The notes beneath the pieces are model-generated. The model ran no database searches. It was not told the DNA's origin and worked only from the letters and a program-made list of their open reading frames with translations. This document shows positions 57,255 through 64,000 of a stretch of DNA of 64,000 nt, one piece after another (positions within the stretch are counted from its first letter, which is position 1; each line of letters opens with the position of its first letter). A program made the position numbers and the translations under genes. This DNA comes from Vibrio azureus. GTDB lineage: Bacteria; Pseudomonadota; Gammaproteobacteria; Enterobacterales; Vibrionaceae. The DNA is taken from positions 1,178,001-1,242,000 of the forward strand of contig NZ_CP018616.1 in NCBI RefSeq assembly GCF_002849855.1, read 5' to 3'.

Positions 57255-57620
57255 ATGCTTAAACGTAGTGCACGCTGTTTAATTTTATTATCAACGGTAT
57301 TGCTATCGAGTAATAGCTTCGCAGGCTGGCTTAATATAGCAGGGAAAGTGAAAGCTATTTCTACTTATGCGCATACCAATACCATTATTGTTGCTTTAGA
57401 ACAGCAAGGTACAGCAATAGCGGGTTGCTCGGATACAACCAGTTTTGCTATCAGTAAAGACTTGCAGCCTGAGGCAAGGGCAAGAATGTATTCAATGGCG
57501 CTCGCAGCGGAAGCGTCGGATAGCACCATTACTATAAGTTACGGTGGTGCCGCTAACGACTGTGTTAAATATGATAATAATGTTTCGTTCAGAAAAATTG
57601 TTCGTATGATAAAAAATTAA
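57255..57620 (+). CDS. Small secreted protein, family member E
   Basis: A 121-residue exported protein with signal LKRSARCLILLSTVLLSSNS, then FAGWLNIAGKVKAISTYAHT, NTIIVALEQQGTAIAGC, the signature RARMYSMALAAEASDSTITI and a NDCVK cysteine. ATG 57255 has GAGAG upstream at usable spacing; a GTG at 57210 has its purine run too close. It follows the plan G-K-V-x-x-I ... L-x-x-x-G ... C ... M-Y-S-M-A-L-A-A, shared with members B, C, D, F and G. It lies 23 kb from the cluster at 33.6-35.1 kb. Confidence 0.75.
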   Translation: MLKRSARCLILLSTVLLSSNSFAGWLNIAGKVKAISTYAHTNTIIVALEQQGTAIAGCSDTTSFAISKDLQPEARARMYSMALAAEASDSTITISYGGAANDCVKYDNNVSFRKIVRMIKN

Positions 57621-57685
57621 AAAACTTCAATAAAAATATAAAAAATCGTCTAATTCAATAACAATAAAACCTTTAAAGAAACAAA

Positions 57686-58015
57686 ATGAAATATAAATTA
57701 TTACTGCTACTCTTGGCTTTGCCTTTTTTTGCAAGCGCTGGTTATGATAAGAACTTTCAAGGTAAAGTTACCGCTGTTCTAACTTACCCTGGAAGTACTT
57801 CTATTTTGATAAAAGTTGAGGGTATGCCAAATTCACACCCAAAATGTACCATGTTTGATTATATTGCTATTGATCCAGCCATATCATCTGAGTCACGTCA
57901 ACTGGTTATGTCTCGCTTACTATTGGCTTATTCGACGAAAGAAACAGTAAATATTGGTTACGATAGTTCTACATCTTGTGTTGGATCTAGAATTAAAGTG
58001 CATCGTGTTGGCTAA
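57686..58015 (+). CDS. Small secreted protein, family member F
   Basis: A 109-residue exported protein. Signal YKLLLLLLALPFFASA, then GYDKNFQGKVTAVLTYPGST, SILIKVEGMPNSHPKC, the signature QLVMSRLLLAYSTKETVNIG and a TSCVGSRI cysteine. AAAGAAAC precedes the ATG. It is 65 bases after member E and probably shares its transcript. Two conserved cysteines suggest a disulfide in the mature periplasmic or secreted form. Confidence 0.75.
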   Translation: MKYKLLLLLLALPFFASAGYDKNFQGKVTAVLTYPGSTSILIKVEGMPNSHPKCTMFDYIAIDPAISSESRQLVMSRLLLAYSTKETVNIGYDSSTSCVGSRIKVHRVG

Positions 58016-58059
58016 TATGAGGCCAAATTTGTTTAGATTATTCGCATAAATACTCATTT

Positions 58060-58194
58060 TATACCCAAGTAACCTCAAGATACTGTGTTCAGCGAGATGA
58101 CCTTAACTCTCAGGTGCGGCAACGATTCGAAGATATAGTGGTTCTACATTGAGAATCGTTAACAAAGTTTGAGAGTTAAGGTCGCTCGCCCTTT
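58060..58194. repeat. Inverted right half of the long repeat
   Basis: TATACCCAAGTAACCTCAAG, TTCAGCGAGATGACCTTAAC, TTCGAAGATATAGTGGTTCT and GAGAGTTAAGGTCGCTCGCC correspond base for base, with few changes, to the reverse complement of the right arm of the complete copy. It ends abruptly at about 58194, where coding sequence of a broken gene begins. Confidence 0.85.
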
Positions 58195-58471
58195 TCATCC
58201 TTGGACAATTGATAATGGCATAGGCTCTGATGTCCGAATTGGTCTCGAAGATGGATATACTTCCGTTGCTCGTAGATACTTTTATTTGAGCGTAGATCAA
58301 TCCGATAAGTTAAACGAATTTTTAAATACTTCTGATGAATGGGGTTATACCCATACTTGTGCCGATTGGGCGAGGGACGCCGTTAATTTTAGCACCGGTC
58401 ATAACATCGATGTTGATGATTGGATGGGACTTGAAACCCCTAGAGAGTTAAGTAGGAGCTTAGGGAAATAA
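58195..58471 (+). pseudogene. C-terminal fragment of a toxin-like protein, cut by a repeat
   Basis: About 91 residues of coding sequence begin directly at the repeat edge (HPWTIDNGIGSDVRIGLEDG) and run to a natural stop. The only upstream start (TTG 58169) lies inside the repeat and has no ribosome site. The tail contains YTHTCADWARDAVNFSTG and GLETPRELSRSLGK. The pattern of a Cys-x-x-Trp-Ala near a G-x-E-T-P-x-x-L end recalls C-terminal cysteine-dependent effector domains. The following lipoprotein overlaps its stop, as an immunity gene would. The 5' part of the gene is missing. Confidence 0.6.
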
Positions 58472-58764
58472 TGAAATTAAGTATTAGGGCTTTATTTATA
58501 CTTGGTATGACTACTTTATTTGGGTGTGCAGAATACTCTGAGATACCTCCTGAAAAGCTAGATGCATACTTTGAAAAAAGTAGAATGAATAGTTTTTCTA
58601 TGTCTTATTTAGAAAAAGAAGATGCCTCGTATTATTATATAAAGTGTAGAACAGGCACACTGATATATGACTACTTTAAGATAAAAAAAGAAGATATATA
58701 TATTGATGTAAGTGAAGAATTACCTGTTTATCTCAAATCGGTTGATGTTAAAAGGAAAAAATAA
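58471..58764 (+). CDS. Small lipoprotein, possible orphan immunity protein
   Basis: A 97-residue protein with signal peptide and lipobox TTLFGCAEY (Cys about residue 19), so lipid-anchored in the envelope. The mature part is charged and ends SVDVKRKK. Its ATG overlaps the stop of the severed toxin-like fragment (TAATG), the arrangement of a toxin/immunity pair whose toxin acts in the periplasm. The pairing is inferred. A terminator follows directly. Confidence 0.65.
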   Translation: MKLSIRALFILGMTTLFGCAEYSEIPPEKLDAYFEKSRMNSFSMSYLEKEDASYYYIKCRTGTLIYDYFKIKKEDIYIDVSEELPVYLKSVDVKRKK

Positions 58765-58774
58765 AGTTACTTAT

Positions 58775-58800
58775 GAGGTGTCCATTTGGGCACCTCACTT
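58775..58800 (+). terminator. Terminator after the orphan immunity-like gene
   Basis: GAGGTGTCCA / TGGGCACCTC (10 bp, one T-G pair), 2-base loop, then ACTTTA. It resembles the hairpin after the RHS immunity gene at 43631. Confidence 0.75.
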
Positions 58801-58949
58801 TACGGTACTTTATTAAAATAACTCACAAAATAAAATTTTCTTGGGATTGAATTCTTATATGATTAATTCATAAGCTTATGAAATTGTATTTATTTTTAAT
58901 TTAATTAATCGCTCAAGAACTTTAATATAAAAATACAAAGGAAAATAAA

Positions 58950-59126
58950 ATGAAAAAAATGCTTTTAACAGCATTTTTAATTTTGCTCTCTTCATCACCT
59001 TTCGCTGAAGAATATCGTGGCGTAGTTAAGAAAATAAACTTGTATGGTGGTAAATGGGGTAACTCTCACGACGGAGGTATTCTATTTACATTAGAAAAAA
59101 GCCTCCAAGTGGAGGCGATGATGTGA
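58950..59126 (+). pseudogene. Truncated small secreted protein, family member H
   Basis: ATG 58950 has AAAGGAAAA upstream and begins a good signal peptide (KKMLLTAFLILLSSSPFA), then EEYRGVVKKINLYGGKWGNS and GGILFTLE, the first half of the family domain. At about 59095 the frame runs into the terminator hairpin of the opposite gene and stops after 58 residues, before the conserved S-x-A-L-A-A signature. The gene has lost its 3' half at the border with the conserved sulA region. Confidence 0.65.
59095..59116 (-). terminator. Terminator of sulA
   Basis: Read on the minus strand, GCCTCC-ACTT-GGAGGC is a 6-bp GC stem with a tetraloop followed by six T residues. It lies 27 bases past the sulA stop. 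Confidence 0.85.
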
Positions 59127-59142
59127 TTAACGTCGAACTTAA

Positions 59143-59535
59143 TTAATGGTACTTATTCACTCTGCCTTCGACGAAAAAAACTTCACATTGGTAACGCTGC
59201 GCGAGATGGCGCAAATAAGACTGGCTTTCAGAACAGATGGTATTAGAAGCAACAACCGCACATGCATTGCCGGATTGGATCGCTTTGATCACTATCTCTA
59301 CTTCTGAGAGTGTATGTGAGCGATTAATTTGCAAGATATTCTGACAGCGAATGTTAAAAGAAGACAGTTGCTCATAATCGGGGCGCTGACACTCTGCTGT
59401 AAACAAGATCCACTGACGTTGTAGAGACAGAGTCGCTAGTTGGGATAGCAGTTGATCTGCACCCATTAAAGGCTGAGTTGACTGGGCTAATCTGTTGTAA
59501 CGAGAGTATGTATGAGCTTGAGTATCAAATTGCAT
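59143..59535 (-). CDS. sulA: SulA-like cell division inhibitor (SOS-controlled)
   Basis: A 130-residue cytosolic protein that should block FtsZ assembly after DNA damage. The SulA-type core is visible: LLSQLATLSLQRQWILFTAE, then QINRSHTLSEVEIVIKAIQSGNA-type sequence (positions about 69-90) and CSESQSYLRHLAQRYQCEVFF. A near-perfect LexA box lies 20 bases upstream of the start, which fits the family's regulation. It is somewhat shorter than E. coli SulA (169 residues). Confidence 0.85.
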   Translation of the reverse strand: MQFDTQAHTYSRYNRLAQSTQPLMGADQLLSQLATLSLQRQWILFTAECQRPDYEQLSSFNIRCQNILQINRSHTLSEVEIVIKAIQSGNACAVVASNTICSESQSYLRHLAQRYQCEVFFVEGRVNKYH

Positions 59536-59554
59536 TTTACTGTTCCTTTATACA

Positions 59555-59574
59555 TGCTGTATGTGTATACAGTA
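59555..59574 (-). promoter_or_regulatory. LexA (SOS) box of sulA
   Basis: On the minus strand the site reads TACTGTATACACATACAGCA, with the consensus core CTGT-N8-ACAG complete (59557-59572 on the plus strand). It lies 20-39 bases before the sulA start, over the expected promoter. Confidence 0.9.
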
Positions 59575-59824
59575 GTTGTTTTTCGCTTTTCGATCAAGCT
59601 TTTTTGACACGATAGAAGCCATTCGAACGCCATTTTTTGATGTTCTTATAAATTGTTCAATCTAATCAATACGTTGAGATTTTATTTTGCGGAGGCCATA
59701 TTTTTCGTCTGCGTGAGCGATGGCTTTAATGGCATTCTTTGCCTTATCTGTATAGTGATGTATGAACGATATCAAAGCAGGGGGAGAGTGATTTTAAGAG
59801 GTATACGCTGATGGTTGAGAATAT
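59575..59824. other. Intergenic region, no gene seen
   Basis: 250 bases between the sulA promoter and the terminator of the next minus-strand gene. No open frame with a ribosome site found. Confidence 0.4.
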
Positions 59825-59851
59825 AAAAAGACGCCTTAGAAATCGGCGCCT
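59825..59851 (-). terminator. Terminator of the small zinc-ribbon gene
   Basis: Minus strand AGGCGCC / GGCGTCT (7 bp, one G-T pair), 9-base loop, then TTTTTAT. Confidence 0.75.
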
Positions 59852-59882
59852 TTGAAGAAATGAATAAGGAGGTTACTGAGAA

Positions 59883-60068
59883 TTAGCCTGCGCGTTTTGC
59901 CATCCGTTCGCGCATCTGCTGTTCACCTTGGTTGAACAACTGTACATCAATTTTGGCCATTGGATAGCACTCCTGACAAGCACTGTGGTGCTTACCATCT
60001 AAGTAGTTTAGGCGAGTAACAAAGCTGGGCTTTTTACACCAGTCACAGGTGCCTTCTTCAGTAAACAT
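59883..60068 (-). CDS. Small zinc-ribbon-like protein, 61 residues
   Basis: Two cysteine pairs, CDWC (8-11) and CQEC (31-34), the second after DGKHHSA, form a likely zinc ribbon. A charged helix follows (QGEQQMRERMAKR). GAGGAAA on the minus strand precedes the start. It is a probable conserved hypothetical of this genus. Function unknown. The 294-base gap upstream contains only a half repeat end (TATACCCAAGTAACC near 60091). Confidence 0.7.
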   Translation of the reverse strand: MFTEEGTCDWCKKPSFVTRLNYLDGKHHSACQECYPMAKIDVQLFNQGEQQMRERMAKRAG

Positions 60069-60362
60069 TCATTTTCCTCACTTGGGTGTGTATACCCAAG
60101 TAACCAGAGTAAAAGTAGCAGCACTTGCTAAACAACGATTATTCGTGTTTTTGCACAGCGCTTTTACGGTTAATTGAGTATAAAAATTATCAATCTTTTT
60201 GATTAGAGTTATTTTCGGCTGACATTATTACACAAAAAAGTGAATGAGATTAAACAACAGTGAAATTCTTTGAGAAGGATATCGATTGCGGATAAGATTA
60301 TTAGTAGTAATGCGGTGTATATAAAAGAAATATCATTCTGTTTACGTTGGTGTAACATTTTA

Positions 60363-61352
60363 TTAGGGCGCATGCCGCTGCGAAATAATCTTCAAAGCTT
60401 GGTTTAAACGTTTCATTTCTTGATCAGAACCCCCTGAGTCAGGGTGGTAGATTTTAGATAACTGTCTAAAGCGCCTTTTTATTGCGGTTTGATTAGGGAT
60501 TTGCTCTGGTGAATAGCCGAATACAGCACATGCCACTGCGAGTTCTTGTTGTTCTTGCTGCAGCTTGAGCTTGTTATATTCTTTGAACAGTTTTTCAAAC
60601 TTGTATTTCAGTTGCCGGATAAGTGCTTTCAGTTGCTCATTTTGTAATACTAATGGTGAGATTTGGTCTGATGCGGCTGCTGCCTTTAAATGTCTTTGAC
60701 GTGTTTTGAATACCACTATAACGCTAAGCAGAAGCAACAAAACCATCCCCAAAAGAGAGATGTCAATCAAATCTACTGTTGCTGATTTTTTCTTCGCTGA
60801 GTCGGCTTGTATCGCTAATGGCGGTTGTACTGGGTGTGATTTTTCTTTTTGAATCGCTTGCTCGTTAAGCTGAGCAATATCAGCCAACTGCTTAGCACGA
60901 AGTTCATCAAAGCGTTGTTGCAAAAACTGATGATAGCTTTGTTCTGCTTGTGGATTATTTTGTGCAGCAAACTGATAAAAAGTGTCTGTTAGATCCGCTA
61001 AGGTGATGGTATGAGAATGGTGGTGGAGTAAATCAGCCAATAACATACCACGGTCACTAGGGTTGTTAAGTGCTGTGGACACGGCATTGAACAGGGCTTG
61101 TTTTGTATCCAACTGCTTCGGTGTGGCGTCGGTTAACTCTCGGTCTAATGGGTTTTGAGCAGGGAAACGATCCGATTGGGACGAGAGTGTTAACCCGTCC
61201 TGAGCATCTCTATAGGCACTCACGGCGTGTTGTGTCTGTTGTTCTGTCCTTGTAGCGGAATGGAATGCCTGCTTTGTTGGTTCATTAGCGACAGCAGGGT
61301 GAAAACAACAACTGCTGAGTAAAAAACTAACGGTAAAAAATCTCAAAAGCAT
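60363..61352 (-). CDS. Membrane protein with C-terminal J-domain
   Basis: A 329-residue protein. The N-terminal signal sequence LLRFFTVSFLLSSCC may be a lipoprotein signal. A Gln-rich extracytoplasmic region follows, then a membrane helix (LIDISLLGMVLLLLLSVIVV, about 194-213) and a coiled coil (KYKFEKLFKEYNKLKLQQEQ). The C-terminal J-domain is short, with YHPDSGGSDQEMKRLNQAL carrying the HPD tripeptide (about 303-305). The J-domain would face the cytosol and could recruit DnaK. The start is probably the Met at 61352; the frame reaches 61379. Partner unknown. Confidence 0.8.
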   Translation of the reverse strand: MLLRFFTVSFLLSSCCFHPAVANEPTKQAFHSATRTEQQTQHAVSAYRDAQDGLTLSSQSDRFPAQNPLDRELTDATPKQLDTKQALFNAVSTALNNPSDRGMLLADLLHHHSHTITLADLTDTFYQFAAQNNPQAEQSYHQFLQQRFDELRAKQLADIAQLNEQAIQKEKSHPVQPPLAIQADSAKKKSATVDLIDISLLGMVLLLLLSVIVVFKTRQRHLKAAAASDQISPLVLQNEQLKALIRQLKYKFEKLFKEYNKLKLQQEQQELAVACAVFGYSPEQIPNQTAIKRRFRQLSKIYHPDSGGSDQEMKRLNQALKIISQRHAP

Positions 61353-61516
61353 CGTGAGTTCATAGGCTGTTTGCTCCAATATGAAAGAACAAATAAAAGA
61401 AGGTAGGAGAACAAGAAGCGGGGCTGTCTAGATAACGCTCATATTATTTTTGAGTTAACAAAACAGCCTCGTTATTGAATGCACCGCAGACTAAATAGCT
61501 ATACGGTGCGGTGATA

Positions 61517-62185
61517 TTATCGTAGCGGTAAAATCTGGATTTCTACGCGACGGTTACAAGCACGGCCTTGTGATGTTTTGTTTGAGCAAATTGGGTTACG
61601 CTCACCGTAGCCACGAGCGATTGCACGGCCTGGTGCAACGTTTTGTGATACTAGGAATTGGCGCACTGATTCTGCACGACGCTCAGAAAGTTGCTGGTTG
61701 TAAGAATCACTGCCTGTGCTGTCAGTGTAGCCGTTAATGACTAGGCTAGTGTCTGGGTACTCAACTAGGATGCGAGCGACACCGCGCAACGTGTTATGAA
61801 TAGTAGAGTCTAGTTGGTACGAGTTAGAAGAGAAGCCGATGCCGTTCTCCATACGAAGTAGCAGTTGATTGTCACCAATACGCTGCACTTGGACGCCAGA
61901 GTTTAAGAGTGCACGACGTAATGCTGCTTCTTGCTGGTCAAAGTAGTAACCAACACCAGCACCGGTTGCCCCACCAGCTGCTGCACCAATCATTGCGCCT
62001 TTACGACGTTCTTTGGCGTTATCACCAGTAGCAATTCCGATCGCAGCGCCTGCAATAGCACCAATGATCGCGCCTGTCGTCGTTGAGTTCGTTTCGTATT
62101 CACCTGTGGTGGCGTTTTGACGTTGAGTGGCTTGACAGCCCGTTAATGCAAGCATCACAGCCAGTGCGATAGACATCTTTTTCAA
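61517..62185 (-). CDS. OmpA-family lipoprotein (YiaD-like)
   Basis: A 222-residue outer-membrane lipoprotein. Lipobox ALTGCQA (Cys about residue 17). Glycine-zipper segments follow (GAIIGAIAGAAIGIATGD and AMIGAAAGGATGAGVGYYFD), then an OmpA C-terminal peptidoglycan-binding domain with INGYTDSTGSDSYNQQLSER and a GYGERNP end. The start is TTG 62185 with GGAG seven bases upstream; the 14 extra codons to 62227 lack a ribosome site. It links outer membrane and cell wall. The C-terminal cysteines in ICSNKTSQGRACNRR may pair. Confidence 0.9.
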   Translation of the reverse strand: MKKMSIALAVMLALTGCQATQRQNATTGEYETNSTTTGAIIGAIAGAAIGIATGDNAKERRKGAMIGAAAGGATGAGVGYYFDQQEAALRRALLNSGVQVQRIGDNQLLLRMENGIGFSSNSYQLDSTIHNTLRGVARILVEYPDTSLVINGYTDSTGSDSYNQQLSERRAESVRQFLVSQNVAPGRAIARGYGERNPICSNKTSQGRACNRRVEIQILPLR

Positions 62186-62241
62186 AGGAAAATCTCCGTA
62201 TAAAACTGAGGCGGGATAACGCCTCATTGCAAATATTTTGG

Positions 62242-62931
62242 TTAGGATTTACCTAACATCTTACGCTTCTGCTCACCGCCAACACCGCGGTTTACAGAAA
62301 CTTTTCGACCTTTTTTTAAACCAACTTCATAGTCTGCGGTGAGGTTTTTCATCGCTTCTTTCAGTTGTTTTTTGAACGTTTCGCGGTCAATGTTTTTAAA
62401 TTCTTTATCAATATAGTTGTTGATCTTATTAGCGGACTCTTCATCAGGGGTAATTTCTGGTAATTTCTCCAGAGCACCTTCTACCCAACCTGAGACAAAA
62501 GAGTTAACACGTCGGCTGACTTCTTGTGTCGACGTCCCTGAGCCTGAGAAGCTGTTACGGAACTGACCTGTGCTTTCATTCATCTCACGATAGATGATGT
62601 CAAAGGCGAAAGCAGCAAAAATGGCACGATCTGCTTCGCCAATAAACTCCACTCGCTTTAGACCTTTATGGTTCAACAACACTGCCTCGACGCCAAACTT
62701 AGCGTTTATGCCACGAATTACTCTCAACAGTGTAGAACTGACGTTGGCAGGCAACAAATGAGATGATTGAGTTTTGCCCATTTTGATGAACTCAATATCG
62801 TCTTTGTCTAAGCCATATTTCAGCATGAGACGATGCGCCATTTTTATCGCATTAGCCGCCTCATTGACGTTGGCTGAGTTGCCTAGTTCTAAACACTTGG
62901 CGATTTTTTTCAGAGCTTTTTGTTTATCCAT
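62242..62931 (-). CDS. DUF2786 domain protein
   Basis: A 229-residue cytosolic protein. The N-terminal 40 residues (KALKKIAKCLELGNSANVNE, AANAIKMAHRLMLKYGLD) are the DUF2786 block. The rest is helical and ends in a basic tail (KKGRKVSVNRGVGGEQKRKM). Function unknown for the family; some members occur near mobile or phage genes, but this one sits among conserved genes. It lies 56 bases upstream of the OmpA lipoprotein start. Confidence 0.8.
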   Translation of the reverse strand: MDKQKALKKIAKCLELGNSANVNEAANAIKMAHRLMLKYGLDKDDIEFIKMGKTQSSHLLPANVSSTLLRVIRGINAKFGVEAVLLNHKGLKRVEFIGEADRAIFAAFAFDIIYREMNESTGQFRNSFSGSGTSTQEVSRRVNSFVSGWVEGALEKLPEITPDEESANKINNYIDKEFKNIDRETFKKQLKEAMKNLTADYEVGLKKGRKVSVNRGVGGEQKRKMLGKS

Positions 62932-63024
62932 CTAAGACCAGAACCAAGAGCAGGAAATTTAATGAGTCGAGTATTTTACCTTTTTTAACAAAGAAACGGA
63001 ATAACAGAAGGTAACCTCAATCGG

Positions 63025-63741
63025 CTATATACCGAGTTGATCGAGTAAATCATCGGCATCTTCTTGCTTTACTTCCGGCTGTGCAGGTTTGTTTTCAGCC
63101 TTATTTTGAGTGGCTTCTAATAGATCATCGGGATTAATATCTTCAGCGACTTCGAATTCTTCCAATTGGATAAATTCTGTCTTATCCATAGCAAATTCTA
63201 GATAAAAAATATTATTGTTTTGAGTAGAAAAGGTGACGCGCCTTGCTTGAGGTCGATCTAAATTGGTATCTACTTGTACGATGACTTGTTTTGTCAACGT
63301 CAACATTTTAGGTTGATTCTGGGTGATGTTGGTTTGTAACTCTTTGCGAATTCGATTGGTAAAATCACCGACAAATTGGTTGGTTAATTCGCCCAATACA
63401 TCACCGACTTCATCCGAAGTATGAGTAATGGCCAGCTCTTCTTCTGGCATGCCCATGTTTCTCATATAGCTGCTGTATAATTCCAATGCGGCTTTGGCTG
63501 TAAAATTCATGACAACAAGGCCACTAAACCCACCATCAAAAAGAACAAAACAACCGAAATCCGGTTTAAGGCTGGTTTTATTGATCTTTTGCACCATTGC
63601 AGAGTAATTAACTGTTGAAGAAGTAGCTGAGCTGAGAACACCAGCAGCGGATTGGCATAGCTTAAGTAGGATATCATCTGTGGTGATTATTTTATTTTTC
63701 TTCATCGTAAAACTCGTCGATAAGGGTTGTTGATTGGTCAT
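63025..63741 (-). CDS. CheX-like / DUF3334 protein
   Basis: A protein of up to 238 residues with a CheX/CheC-like alpha-beta domain: GCFVLFDGGFSGLVVMNFT, then ELAITHTSDEVGDVLGELTN with the E-x-x-x-x-G-E-x-x-N-Q pattern of that fold. An acidic C-terminal tail ends DDLLDQLGI. Start uncertain: Met 63741 or Met 63708 (MKKNKIITTDD), neither with a strong ribosome site. The E..N arrangement suggests phosphatase-like ancestry, possibly linked to chemotaxis; the DUF3334 name is from memory. Confidence 0.7.
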   Translation of the reverse strand: MTNQQPLSTSFTMKKNKIITTDDILLKLCQSAAGVLSSATSSTVNYSAMVQKINKTSLKPDFGCFVLFDGGFSGLVVMNFTAKAALELYSSYMRNMGMPEEELAITHTSDEVGDVLGELTNQFVGDFTNRIRKELQTNITQNQPKMLTLTKQVIVQVDTNLDRPQARRVTFSTQNNNIFYLEFAMDKTEFIQLEEFEVAEDINPDDLLEATQNKAENKPAQPEVKQEDADDLLDQLGI

Positions 63742-64000
63742 TTTACGGTATTGTACTCTAAAAAATAAGAGTTAAATGACCAAACGTTTCATGGACCAAA
63801 GTATCTTGAGGTTACTTGGGTACATATTCTGATTTCATCGCTTTTTTAAATGATGTAAAGTGAAGAAATTCAACTGACTAAAGCCGTCGTACTTGAGTGG
63901 CTAATAAATGAGAGGAAGGTAGAAGTGGTGTGTAAACTCCGCTTTTTGGCTAGCAAATGCCCTCTCTAACTACTCCTAAGTATAGTGTATTTAAAAGTCA
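63742..64000. other. Right-end intergenic sequence with a repeat end
   Basis: A single repeat end lies at 63797-63823 (GTATCTTGAGGTTACTTGGG-TACA). I see no gene in the remaining bases to the window edge. Confidence 0.5.

Noticed and set aside
58169..58471. Complete small gene starting at TTG 58169
   Set aside because: The start codon is inside a repeat half and has no ribosome site; treated as a truncated gene from 58195.

Overview
The window looks like chromosomal DNA of a Vibrio (Vibrionaceae). Supporting signs are the cydD-cydC-trxB neighbourhood, a SanA-like protein, a 367-residue PurC, an OmpV-like porin, a LexA-controlled SulA, DUF2797/DUF2786/CheX-like genes in typical gammaproteobacterial form, and many copies of a short dispersed palindrome ending in TATACCCAAGT / ACTTGGGTATA. 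The species cannot be fixed from sequence reading alone. I saw no tRNA, rRNA, CRISPR array or transposase gene.

Layout. 1-5.4 kb is an AT-rich accessory block that looks like a defence island: a Ser/Thr kinase with a PP2C phosphatase, a two-gene unit containing an abortive-infection-like membrane protein, and a lone PD-(D/E)XK nuclease-like gene. 5.5-33.1 kb is mostly housekeeping: cydC/cydD, trxB, DUF2797, a GGDEF cyclase, an SLC13 transporter, sanA, catalase, malic enzyme, an HrpB-type helicase and purC. Set into it are an orphan NRPS module (adenylation-methyltransferase-carrier protein, probable glycine code), a 1450-residue M36 lipoprotein protease, a 30-codon secreted micro-peptide and a secreted protein with a carbohydrate-binding-like tail.

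33.5-59.1 kb is a second, larger accessory region built as cassettes. Four small secreted proteins of one family precede a membrane-anchored 133-residue protein and a 2576-residue SpvB/RHS/Hint polymorphic toxin with its immunity gene. After it come a frameshifted member of the small-protein family, assorted small secreted or membrane proteins, OmpV, an MFS pump with its AraC regulator, a secreted amidase, a type III chaperone/effector-like pair, a 601-residue secreted protein, two more family members, a severed toxin-tail/lipoprotein pair and a truncated family member. Copies or halves of one 285-bp MITE-like repeat (complete copy 50176-50460) stand between these cassettes and in places cut into genes.

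59.1-63.7 kb returns to conserved genes: sulA behind a LexA box, a small zinc-ribbon protein, a membrane J-domain protein, an OmpA-like lipoprotein, a DUF2786 protein and a CheX/DUF3334-like protein.

In the accessory parts most products act at or outside the envelope (toxin, immunity, candidate effector, protease, secreted small proteins) or against phage. The most promising undescribed items are the orphan effector/chaperone pair, the secreted small-protein family clustered around the RHS toxin, and the repeat-bounded cassette architecture.
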